Made by a program: the position numbers and the translations under genes
Notes under the pieces: generated by a model
What the model saw: only the letters and a program-made list of their open reading frames with translations
Databases searched by the model: none
What the model was told of the DNA's origin: nothing
Shown here: piece after piece, positions 31,217-39,265 of the stretch
Layout of the letters: every line of letters begins with the position of its first letter
Position numbering within the stretch: the stretch's first letter is position 1
Assembly: GCF_005887555.1 (NCBI RefSeq)
Contig: NZ_VCIA01000001.1
Span: 124,001-188,000, forward strand
Direction: 5' to 3'
Source: Lentibacillus cibarius
GTDB taxonomy: Bacteria > Bacillota > Bacilli > Bacillales > Amphibacillaceae
DNA: 64,000 bases

Positions 31217-32749
31217 ACTCAACTTTCGCAGGTTAAAACAGGCAGGTATGCCTTGATATAATTGGGCAGGCCCGCTAGCCATTGTTGTAGTTGACTTTTG
31301 ATAAGTTGTTTCATTTTCTTATTACTTTTGGACAGCGTATCTTCAAGAAGCCCAATTAACTGTTGCAGGGCAACAGCCCAATCGAGGTCATGGACTTCTT
31401 CACATAATTCATAAAACATGCCACCCAAGGTTCGGTCATCTGTGCTGCAGCGATTCTGCCACGAAAGCACTATATACCTTGCAAACACAATTGTTGTGTG
31501 ACTGATAAGAGCGTCATAAGAACGGCTTTGGAATTCTTTTTGAAGTTTTAAAAGGGATTTTGTTGTTTTGAAGAACACTTCAATATCCCAACGCATGCCG
31601 TAAATTCGGATGATTTCCTGATCACTCAAGGTGCAATCCGTGCTCAGGATCGCAAGCCAGTCACTTTTCTTATTTCGATTACGGACGAAAACGACTTTGA
31701 CAGGCACACCATTCGCCTGTGTCGTATGAATGGAACGCAGGATACGCTTGTTATCAGCGCTTGGCTTAGCCAAGCGATACAATTGATCCAGGCTGACGCG
31801 CTTGCCATCTACAATGTAACGCTGCTTTAATTTTTTGACCATGCCAATCACATCCAACCCCTGATCTGTCAGATTCTTAATAAGGGGCTGCTGAGTGAAC
31901 CATGAATCCATCAGCACATAAGATGCATCAATGCCAGCTTTCATTGCCCCTGCAATCATCCCCGGAATTTGTTCCGGTGCTGTTTGCAGAGCTTCTTTCC
32001 GACGTTTGTAACCGGAACTCCGTTTATCAACGTTTTCAGATATACCGTTGATTTGGCTTTTTTTCGAACTCAATAACGAAAAATCAACAGGCAGAAATGT
32101 CGAGCCATCAGACCAGCCCAGGGTCAACATGCGGAATCCTTTATAGAAGCGCATTTTTTGCGAGGCATGATCAAAGCAGCGAGCTAAAAGCTCGACGTCT
32201 TTACTTCGGTTACGATCATAGGATGAATCGTCCAATATAAATACTTTGGGACGGTCATGTCGGGTTAGCTTTGACACCTTCACAATCGTTTGAGAAGCCA
32301 GTGAAAGCAGAAAACGACGCCAGTTAAATGTCGATTGATTGAGAAATCGATAAACGGTATCCTTGGCCGGTATATCCCCGGATTGTTTGCTTTCAAGCGC
32401 TCGAAACCAATTTTTGTTTTCAAAGATTAAACAAAAAATGAGCTGGAAAATATAAGCACATGAAAAACCAAACGATTTCGTGATACCTGCGTTCCGCAGG
32501 TGTCTGAACACATTCAATTCTTTAAACGTTGCTTTTATTTCTTTTGGGAGTTGATTATTTGGGTTGTTTTTAGCTATCATAGCAGTAGGCACCTCTTCTG
32601 TTTTGGTAGTGATTCTGGTTAAATCAACTATACCAAACGTTGAGGTGTTTTTTCATGTATAAACATCATTGTCAATCATGATATGTCAGAGGCTACAAGT
32701 TCCTCTATGTCCTGAGTTTACTGCGATTTTATTGGTGCGAAAGTTGAGT
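31217..32749 (-). mobile_element. IS4-family insertion sequence (complete)
   Basis: The 1533-bp element is bounded by inverted repeats ACTCAACTTTCGCA (31217-31230 and, inverted, 32736-32749). It is flanked by a 4-bp direct repeat GATA (31213-31216 and 32750-32753). It carries one intact transposase. Removing the element and one GATA joins the two flanking frames without a shift, confirming the borders. Confidence 0.93.
31219..32592 (-). CDS. IS4-family transposase
   Basis: This is a 457-residue DDE transposase. First Asp in FILDDSSYDRNRSK, second in YVLMDSWFTQ, and the catalytic Glu in the IS4 signature IYGMRWDIEVFFKTTK (Y-x2-R-x3-E-x6-K). The frame is intact and the protein has full length, so the element may be active. 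The stop codon lies 2 bp inside the left terminal repeat. Confidence 0.95.
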   Translation of the reverse strand: MPTAMIAKNNPNNQLPKEIKATFKELNVFRHLRNAGITKSFGFSCAYIFQLIFCLIFENKNWFRALESKQSGDIPAKDTVYRFLNQSTFNWRRFLLSLASQTIVKVSKLTRHDRPKVFILDDSSYDRNRSKDVELLARCFDHASQKMRFYKGFRMLTLGWSDGSTFLPVDFSLLSSKKSQINGISENVDKRSSGYKRRKEALQTAPEQIPGMIAGAMKAGIDASYVLMDSWFTQQPLIKNLTDQGLDVIGMVKKLKQRYIVDGKRVSLDQLYRLAKPSADNKRILRSIHTTQANGVPVKVVFVRNRNKKSDWLAILSTDCTLSDQEIIRIYGMRWDIEVFFKTTKSLLKLQKEFQSRSYDALISHTTIVFARYIVLSWQNRCSTDDRTLGGMFYELCEEVHDLDWAVALQQLIGLLEDTLSKSNKKMKQLIKSQLQQWLAGLPNYIKAYLPVLTCES

Positions 32750-33166
32750 GATAATATATCTTTGTGGCAACAATTTTCTTTTAAGAATTGTATTAATCAC
32801 ACTAATCGGTAACTCAATTTTAAAATGCTCTATTATTTTGGCTTTTAATTCATTCGAGGATATGGTTTCTACTCCCGAACGTAATAAAGCCTCTTTTACA
32901 AATGGAACAAAATGGTCAAATTGATCAAGATTGTTACTATCATTTACATTCATTATTGCAAAAGAGACTAGCTGTTTTTCCTCCATAACATCCTCCATAT
33001 AATGTACTAACTTGGCTTCTTTATAATCAAAAAAATAGAAATGAAGTGAGTCATCAGCCCATTGAGTATTGTTTTTAACATATTCAGCTTGATCTAATAT
33101 TTTTAGATGAGATGCAACAACTTCACGGTCTAAATTAGACTGAAATTTTAAGTTCTTTTCGACCAT
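32750..33166 (-). pseudogene. PIN-like membrane protein, 5' part (N-terminal domain)
   Basis: This 5' part encodes the first 139 residues (MVEKNLKFQSNLDREVVASHLKIL...) of the gene cut by the IS4 element. The last natural codons before the insertion are QRYII, which continue as KNGNILIP on the other side. Its second half (SSNELKAKIIEHFKIELPISVINTILKRK) looks like a winged-helix segment. The whole uninterrupted protein would be about 707 residues. Function unknown. Confidence 0.72.
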
Positions 33167-33230
33167 TGTTATTTACAAATTAATTAACTTAGTAAATCAA
33201 GAGGTTACATATGAATAGTCTCCCCTTTCA

Positions 33231-33258
33231 ATCCCCCTGTGTTGCAGGGGGATTTTTT
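33231..33258. terminator. Strong intrinsic terminator
   Basis: Perfect 9-bp arms ATCCCCCTG/CAGGGGGAT enclose TGTTG. On the plus strand TTTTTT follows; on the minus strand the hairpin comes right after the stop codon of a gene fragment (33257). It most likely served that minus-strand gene. Confidence 0.8.
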
Positions 33259-33420
33259 ATGACTCTGACTTATAGAGATATTGATCAAGCATCTTAAGAT
33301 TTGTTTCCACACGGATAGTAGCAGTTGACAGCTGACATAAAGAATGATAATTTATATTTACCAGCTCATCTACCAGGTTGTAGAAGGAGACTCCGGTTTT
33401 CGCATCGCGATTACCGGTTT
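33257..33420 (-). pseudogene. C-terminal fragment of an unknown gene
   Basis: A frame without start reads KTGNRDAKTGVSFYNLVDEL...CQLSTATIRVETNLKMLDQYLYKSES and stops just before a strong terminator. Protein-like composition and the terminator suggest a real gene end whose 5' part was replaced by the neighbouring gene. I do not recognise the family. Confidence 0.4.
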
Positions 33421-34056
33421 TTATTTTTTAGTTAATTCCAGAGTAGCAATATATTCTTGATACTTTTTGTCAAAAGTATATTTTTTATTCACATAAAATG
33501 TTGGAAATGCAGTAATTAAGTAATAATCTCTTAATACTCCTTTTCTATACCGTTCTTCTAACACCAAAGTATAATCTGCTCCTTGATGCTTAAACCTTAT
33601 ATAAATTTTTTTATTAAGCCTTTTCCCTTCAATATCTTCTTTCCACAGCATTATATTTTCATCATCTTTATTGGCTAGATTAAGTATCTCATTTACCCAC
33701 GGAAGCCTTACCCCTCTGTATAAGCAAATGTTTCTTTTTTGGCCATTGGTTAATTCAACTGATTCGTTTGAATTCAAACAATTTACTGCCGGGCAAAATG
33801 TGCCTGATGAACAGTTGTTGCATGGCAATATATTAAACTTTTCATTTTCATGTAGACTAATCAAATGCCAAAATAACTCGTTTTTGTGATAGATCCATTT
33901 ATTGCAGTCAACATAGATATAATTACCAAAAAGCTTATTCCTTTTTTGTTGATTCATTATATTATCCTTAAAGAATCTATAAAGTAACTCAACATTTTCT
34001 TTAAAGGTAAAGGATGGATTCAAAATTATTGGATTAGGCAATTTTTCCGAAAACAT
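33421..34056 (-). CDS. Hypothetical protein downstream of DUF3800 gene, possible nuclease
   Basis: This 211-residue protein starts 9 nt after the DUF3800 gene, so the two form an operon. A Cys cluster (CNNCSSGTFCPAVNC, about residues 79-93) may bind zinc. The C-terminal stretch (YIRFKHQGADYTLVLEERYR...DYYLITAFPTFYV) faintly resembles the RelE/colicin-type RNase fold of phage-borne toxins. That similarity is from memory and weak. No catalytic residues can be assigned. Confidence 0.6.
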   Translation of the reverse strand: MFSEKLPNPIILNPSFTFKENVELLYRFFKDNIMNQQKRNKLFGNYIYVDCNKWIYHKNELFWHLISLHENEKFNILPCNNCSSGTFCPAVNCLNSNESVELTNGQKRNICLYRGVRLPWVNEILNLANKDDENIMLWKEDIEGKRLNKKIYIRFKHQGADYTLVLEERYRKGVLRDYYLITAFPTFYVNKKYTFDKKYQEYIATLELTKK

Positions 34057-34065
34057 ATGGGTCTG

Positions 34066-34770
34066 CTACACCATCCTTGGCATCCAATTGAACAAATTGA
34101 ATTTTTCTTCTCTTACTGGAGTATTTTCATTTAAGTTTCTATCTGTCCATTTTATAATATTGCTTATTAGTGCTTGTTTTCCTTTGTTTTTCCCCGACAA
34201 GTAAAATCCTCTATGATAGTATGATAGTGCTCCGATAAAAAGATCGCACAGTTGCATTATTTCAGATTCGTGTGAGTGGATCTGATTAATATCTTTTATG
34301 ACCTCTTGGCTGAAATCATATTTACTGTTACTTAGCACTTCATGCAGTTTGTTTACTTTTTTTCCACCGTTTGTATCCTTAATGTCTATAAACACTCTAT
34401 AATTCTCCTCAGGAAAAATAATTGGGTCTAATAAATAATAGTACATTTTATAGTACCACTGATCGTAAGTATTCCCGTATCTTTCATGGTCCAATTGGTT
34501 TTTACCTTTCATAATGATGCCTCTAAAGCTCAAATATTGATTATTAAAGAAGTATTCAACAAGTTCATTGTAAAAGTTTAACTTTGATTGTGATACTTTC
34601 GTCCATTTAATTTCGAACCATGAACTTAAATCATGTTTTTCCTTTATTTTTCTGATATCAGCAAAGACTGCTTGTTTAGTTAATTCTGGAACTAAAATAC
34701 CACCAAGAACCATAACATTTGAAAGATCGTTTTCTAAGTGACAACTTTCATCACAATATATGTATATCAT
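34066..34770 (-). CDS. DUF3800 domain protein (RNase H-like fold)
   Basis: This 234-residue protein begins MIYIYCDESCHLENDLSNVMVLGGILVP and contains FIDIKD and HSHESEIMQLCDLFIGAL, the acidic positions typical of DUF3800. These proteins are predicted RNase H-like nucleases and are frequent in defence islands and mobile elements. Here it lies next to an unknown partner gene and an IS-interrupted PIN-domain gene. Confidence 0.85.
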   Translation of the reverse strand: MIYIYCDESCHLENDLSNVMVLGGILVPELTKQAVFADIRKIKEKHDLSSWFEIKWTKVSQSKLNFYNELVEYFFNNQYLSFRGIIMKGKNQLDHERYGNTYDQWYYKMYYYLLDPIIFPEENYRVFIDIKDTNGGKKVNKLHEVLSNSKYDFSQEVIKDINQIHSHESEIMQLCDLFIGALSYYHRGFYLSGKNKGKQALISNIIKWTDRNLNENTPVREEKFNLFNWMPRMV

Positions 34771-34908
34771 TAATACACCTCACTAAAATGCCTTAGTTAA
34801 ATTCGACTTATTTAGCTATTATTATATCATATCACTAATTTATCCACAATGAACGCCCGACTTATCCACAGTTTTAAATTTATTATAAAATAATCTTTGT
34901 AAACAGAA

Positions 34909-34995
34909 TTAAAGGAGGGAAGCAGCAAGCCCCCACCCTGTATACGTTTCGTACATTTCTAAATCAACATCAAACTCATGAATAAGTTGCGTCAT
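34909..34995 (-). CDS. Possible 28-residue small protein
   Basis: A short frame (MTQLIHEFDVDLEMYETY...AASLL) follows a strong ribosome-binding site (CAGGAGGG). It could be a genuine small protein or the start of a lost gene. No homolog is recognised. The rest of the gap 34771-35238 shows no gene. Confidence 0.3.
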   Translation of the reverse strand: MTQLIHEFDVDLEMYETYTGWGLAASLL

Positions 34996-35238
34996 AAAAA
35001 AGCCCTCCTGAAACATTGTGCTTAAACATTAGCAAACAGTTTCGGTGGAGGAAAGACTAAAATCTACGAGAATTTGATTAAATAGGGGACTCTTTTGATG
35101 AAATAACTGCCGGTTCACACTATTTTCTTATAAAATTCGGTTATTTCAGTATCCCCTTCTTTGTTCTTTCAAGTTCTTGCTTCCAAGTTGTGTTTAGAAA
35201 AAATAAATGACTTCCTCACGGAAGTCAAATATCAATCC

Positions 35239-35770
35239 TTAAGCATTTGCTATAATTTCTTTTGGCAAGTCTTGAAGCACATTTGAAAGTTCGTTTGCAA
35301 CATACCACATTAAAACGGGGGGGATTGCATTACCCAATGCCTTATATTGTGTTCCTTCAGCACCCGTAAGTGTGAATGTATCCGGAAATGACTGAATCCT
35401 CGCAACCTCACGTGGTGTGAATCTTCTATAACGGTTATTTATTTTTAATACCGGGTCTGTGCTTCGACAAGTAGGTAATGCGGTTCCGCCGCTATTATCC
35501 AAAGCAATAGCAAAACACTTACAAAAGGTTTCAGTCTTTTCCAGATGACTTTATTTTCAACGGAAATCGTAGTTAAGACTTACTTTTGCTAAATGTGCAC
35601 CCACGGTATTACAAGGTTTATTTATGTCTTGGGATCGTCCCTTATTCATTCTTTTTTTTACTTTCATCATTCCGTCTACTGCTTTTTGGCTAAAATAATA
35701 TTTCTCATCTATTTCATCTTCTGAAAAAATTACGTCTTTTAACGGAACATAGGCGTTTCCTGCGAATGAA
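35239..35770 (-). pseudogene. C5-cytosine DNA methyltransferase remnant
   Basis: Two pieces of the C-terminal part of a Dcm-type methyltransferase are visible. The upstream piece reads VPLKDVIFSEDEIDEKYYFSQKA...KPCNTVGAHLAKVSLN and stops. The downstream piece resumes STDPVL, RRFTPREVARIQSFPDTF, YKALGNAIPPVLMWYVANEL. About 120 nt of foreign or rearranged sequence separate them. The catalytic N-terminal half is missing. It is probably the relic of a restriction-modification locus. Confidence 0.8.
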
Positions 35771-35877
35771 TTTACTCATGAATTAAATGCAGCTATACGA
35801 AGATACCCTGGTAATCTGAACAGAACCCATCACACCAATATCTGCCAAATATGCTATAATCTAATCGGGTGATAAAT

Positions 35878-36237
35878 ATGATACAAGTAATTGGTGAAAC
35901 AACCTTATATTTTAAAACGGATAAATTTTCCATGAACCTAGTTCAAACAAGATTAAATGATGCATTTGAGAAAATTGACATCATTTCTCACGACATCTAT
36001 AAAGTGAAACACAAACTACATATTAAATTTATTATGAATATGCAGGAAAACCACAAATGCAAACTTCTCGATGACTACATAAGCTACGTATTACCAGAAT
36101 TAAAGAGTCATTTTCCGTGGGAATTCGAATTTCAGCCTTTAATAGTTCACCAAATCACAAAGTCATACCAATCTCTTCAGCCAAAGAAGAAGCATATGAC
36201 TACATTTATAAATAACAAACTGAGCAATAATGATTAA
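35878..36237 (+). CDS. Hypothetical protein, 119 residues
   Basis: It starts at ATG 35878 (MIQVIGETTLYFKTDKFSMNLVQ) with CGGGTGA upstream; an in-frame GTG three codons earlier is an alternative. It is soluble, lysine-rich and ends in a polar tail. No domain is recognised. It lies between the broken methyltransferase and a tyrosine recombinase, so it is probably part of a mobile element. Confidence 0.5.
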   Translation: MIQVIGETTLYFKTDKFSMNLVQTRLNDAFEKIDIISHDIYKVKHKLHIKFIMNMQENHKCKLLDDYISYVLPELKSHFPWEFEFQPLIVHQITKSYQSLQPKKKHMTTFINNKLSNND

Positions 36238-36339
36238 CGCCCAAAGCTCCCTTTATGTCTTCGGACCAAAGAACATTTATTTGAGGCTTACTTTTTACGG
36301 ACTTGATTAAAAAATAACCCAACAACTTCCAACCTTAAG

Positions 36340-37197
36340 TTACAGTTGATCCATTTTATCCAACATTTCAGTCTTAGTTGGATTCGTATACAACAAAGTC
36401 GTATGAATATTCGAATGACCGGCCTGATTTGCCACTTCATGAATACTCAAGCCTTTGGCAATTGCATTGGAACAAAAGAAGTGCCTCAACACATGAGGGG
36501 TGATTTTTTTGCCAACTTCTTTGGCGTATCTTTGAAATGCTGTATTAACAACAGTACGATCAAGACGCCGGTTCCGATTACTCGGAAATAAGTATTCACT
36601 ATCTACTCCGTTGTTCTTTCTTTCTTTTAACCAGGACTGTAATGCAGTGCGAACCTTCTCGCTCATATAAACAATTCTTGTTTTATCCCCCTTTCCTTCT
36701 CTTACCGTAATTTCTCTCGTCACCAGATGAACATCGTGAAGATGCAAATCCAGTGCTTCCGATAGTCTTAACCCCGCATAGGCAAATATCGTAGCTAAAG
36801 CATAATAACGCATATGATTGTTATCCAAAATAACCTGACGAAACTTCTCCACATCATGATATTCTACTGTCGATAAAGAGGCATATTGTTGTTGCACTCT
36901 TTCGAAGTCTTTCTTTCCAATGACTACTTTAGTTTGCACGCGGTACTCTTCCATCAGAAATTGATTGAATTTTATTAAACCACTCAGTTTTGTGTTGATT
37001 GTTTTCGGATTTAATTTTTTAACGGTCTTCAAGAATGAAATATACTCAAGTACATTTTCTCGGTGAAGTTTTTGAAATGAAACGTCTTTTGATTCATCAA
37101 ACCATTTCAAATAACCTTTGACTGACTGGAGGTATCCTTTTATGGAATTTTCCTTTAAACCTTTATTCTGTAAATAAGCATGAAAGGATTCTATCAA
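36340..37197 (-). CDS. Tyrosine recombinase, XerC/XerD-like
   Basis: This 285-residue integrase has an N-terminal SAM-like core-binding domain (residues 1-90) and a catalytic domain. All catalytic residues are present: Arg in AGLRLSEA, Lys in GKGDKTR, His/Arg in HVLRHFF, His in AGHSNIHTT and Tyr in LLYTNPT. It could be the integrase of an island or a plasmid-type resolvase. No attachment site pair was identified. Confidence 0.9.
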   Translation of the reverse strand: MIESFHAYLQNKGLKENSIKGYLQSVKGYLKWFDESKDVSFQKLHRENVLEYISFLKTVKKLNPKTINTKLSGLIKFNQFLMEEYRVQTKVVIGKKDFERVQQQYASLSTVEYHDVEKFRQVILDNNHMRYYALATIFAYAGLRLSEALDLHLHDVHLVTREITVREGKGDKTRIVYMSEKVRTALQSWLKERKNNGVDSEYLFPSNRNRRLDRTVVNTAFQRYAKEVGKKITPHVLRHFFCSNAIAKGLSIHEVANQAGHSNIHTTLLYTNPTKTEMLDKMDQL

Positions 37198-37366
37198 CGT
37201 GTCCCACCTCCTTAAATTATGTTGGGTTCTCTAATTCTCTTTCCCTTCTAAATTATGTTGGATTATACACTCATAATTCTATCAGATGATAAGAAAAACA
37301 CAACATAAATGACATTATGTTGTGTAACGAAAAACTTTCAATGTATCATCTGTATGTCACTTTGAT

Positions 37367-37406
37367 TGATCGCTATTTTGCACCTTTTTTGAGCGATATT
37401 TTGCAC
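37367..37406. repeat. Direct repeat pair GATCGCTATTTTGCAC / GAGCGATATTTTGCAC
   Basis: Two near-identical 16-mers lie 24 nt apart, separated by a T-rich linker. Such closely repeated sites resemble transposase-binding repeats at IS21-type ends; that link is from memory and unproven. They lie in the 293-nt gap between the recombinase and the first IS110 element, which otherwise shows nothing. Confidence 0.5.
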
Positions 37407-37490
37407 TCACATTGTGTAAATAAAGCCTAACCTCTTTTCCTTTGATCTAGAGATTGGCTTCCTCACTTGTTTGTTCAACAATCGCGCCCG

Positions 37491-39073
37491 TTCGTATTAT
37501 ATGGTTAGTCAGTCATTGTACTGGCTGACCTATTTTAATAGGTTTTATCCTTGGGGAAGCCGGGGTAGGACGCTCGCGCCCGTGGGACACTGATCCCGTC
37601 CGTAATACTGTCCACCCCTTCCTTATAGAAACATGTTTGAGGCTGGTTGGGACATGATCCCGTATAACACACGAAGCTATGAAACTATAAGTGAAAGAGG
37701 GGCGCACCGGCGAATTTATTAAAGGAGTTGTGATTTTCATGGATCCTGTTATTGGTCTGGATATCGCTAAAGGCGAAAGCCAGGTCCAAGCCTTTTTAAA
37801 AAGGAAACAAACTTATAAGCAGAGCTTTAAATTTGCTCACGATCTACAGGGACTTCATGCTTTTTATCGATTTTATCAAGAAGTGGAACAGGTTTCTGGC
37901 CAAACACCAGCTGTAATCTTTGAATCTACTGGACACTATCATGAGCCTGTGCTTCAATTTCTTGAGAATCATGATGTAACGTATTATTTAATCAATCCGG
38001 TGGTTTCCTATGAAGCCAGAAAAACGAGTCTACGCAAAGTGAAAACGGACAAAATTGATGCTTTCCATCTAGGGGAGCTGTACTACAAAGAAGATTTGGA
38101 AGTTTTCCAGAGAAAAACAGAGCAGTATTTAAATCTGCGGCAGTTAACCAGACAACATAGTGCTTTAACAGACAGCTATGTCGAAATCAAACTTCAGTTT
38201 CAGGCTGCTCTGGATCAGATTTTCCCGGAATATCATGGTGTTTTCAGTGATCTTTATGGCAAGATGTCGCTCAACACCTTACTGCATTATCCGACTTCTG
38301 TGGATGTTCAAAAGATCTCGCAGGAAACCTTGGCCACCGAAATGCGTCAATTTGGAGCCAAACGTTCTGATGCATGGTTTAGGAACAAAGCTGCTCAATT
38401 AAAGGATGCGGCGGATCGCAATCCATTTCAACAGCCAGTCTGTCATGGTCATATTGTCAGCATACAGATGTATATTCAAATGCTCTTTCAATACCAGGAG
38501 CACCTATCTAAGTTACAAAAAGAGATAGACGCCCTGGCTGAATCCTTTTATGATTATGAATTGATCCAATCCATTCCCGGCATCGGAGGCAAGATTGCGG
38601 CAACAATCCTCTCTGAAACAGGTGGAATGAATCAGTTCGAACACCCCAAGCAACTAGCTGCCTATGCGGGTGTAGACCCTTCCGTTTTTGAATCCGGGAA
38701 GTTTAAGGCCTCCATCAACAAAATCACAAAAAGGGGGTCATCAAGATTGCGTCAGACTCTTTATACGGCTGTACAATGCGGTCTCGCCAAAAATCGGAAC
38801 AAGAAGCTTATAGCCTTCTATGATCGCAAACGAAACGAGGGTAAGCCACACAAAGTCGCTGTAATCGCTTGTGCTAATAAACTAATTCATTGGATTCATG
38901 CCATGTTGAAACGGCAAGAAGTTTTTGTAGATCAATAATATAGAGTTTGATTTATTGCCAATTTTCAAAACCTTATTGGCCTCACAATAAGGCTATTTGG
39001 ATTGTTTAATTTTAGTCTGACATGTTTTTTATAACTTTTTTAGACCGAATTGTTGACAGCTATTAGCTGGTAT
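37491..39073 (+). mobile_element. IS110-family element, copy A
   Basis: The limits are inferred from the extent of similarity to copy B (59575-61154). Both begin right after GCGCCCGTT and end near ACTATT(A/G)GCTGGTAT. A ~245-nt non-coding part precedes the transposase; in IS110 elements this side encodes the bridge RNA. No terminal inverted repeats are expected or seen. Confidence 0.8.
37739..38938 (+). CDS. IS110-family transposase (DEDD, bridge-RNA type), copy A
   Basis: This 399-residue protein starts at ATG 37739 behind AAAGGAG (MDPVIGLDIAKGES). The RuvC-like domain shows DIAKGE, ESTGHYHEP and KTDKIDAFHLGELYY. The C-terminal transposase_20 domain shows SIPGIGGKIAATILSE and AYAGVDPSVFESG with the conserved Ser. 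The frame is intact. It is similar to but clearly diverged from copy B. Confidence 0.95.
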   Translation: MDPVIGLDIAKGESQVQAFLKRKQTYKQSFKFAHDLQGLHAFYRFYQEVEQVSGQTPAVIFESTGHYHEPVLQFLENHDVTYYLINPVVSYEARKTSLRKVKTDKIDAFHLGELYYKEDLEVFQRKTEQYLNLRQLTRQHSALTDSYVEIKLQFQAALDQIFPEYHGVFSDLYGKMSLNTLLHYPTSVDVQKISQETLATEMRQFGAKRSDAWFRNKAAQLKDAADRNPFQQPVCHGHIVSIQMYIQMLFQYQEHLSKLQKEIDALAESFYDYELIQSIPGIGGKIAATILSETGGMNQFEHPKQLAAYAGVDPSVFESGKFKASINKITKRGSSRLRQTLYTAVQCGLAKNRNKKLIAFYDRKRNEGKPHKVAVIACANKLIHWIHAMLKRQEVFVDQ

Positions 39074-39101
39074 TGCTTAATACTCGAATACACATATTAC
39101 A

Positions 39102-39218
39102 CTAACCCTTATGATCATTTTTTGCCCTTTTGACAGATCGCACAACCAACCAGGTGACGAAACCAACCAAGGAGACAAAAATGATCAGCGCAACATTGGC
39201 AGTACCTATGATTTCCAC
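39102..39218 (-). CDS. Small hydrophobic protein, 38 residues
   Basis: It starts at GTG behind a near-perfect AGGAGGGG site. One transmembrane helix (ANVALIIFVSLVGFVTWLVV) is followed by a basic tail (RSVKRAKNDHKG). Size and layout resemble holin-like type I toxins, but no antisense RNA could be located because the flanks are an IS110 end and a group II intron end. Function unknown. Confidence 0.55.
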   Translation of the reverse strand: MEIIGTANVALIIFVSLVGFVTWLVVRSVKRAKNDHKG

Positions 39219-39265
39219 TTTACCCCTCCTGTTATTGATGTCTTAAGATATGTGATTTTTCAAGA

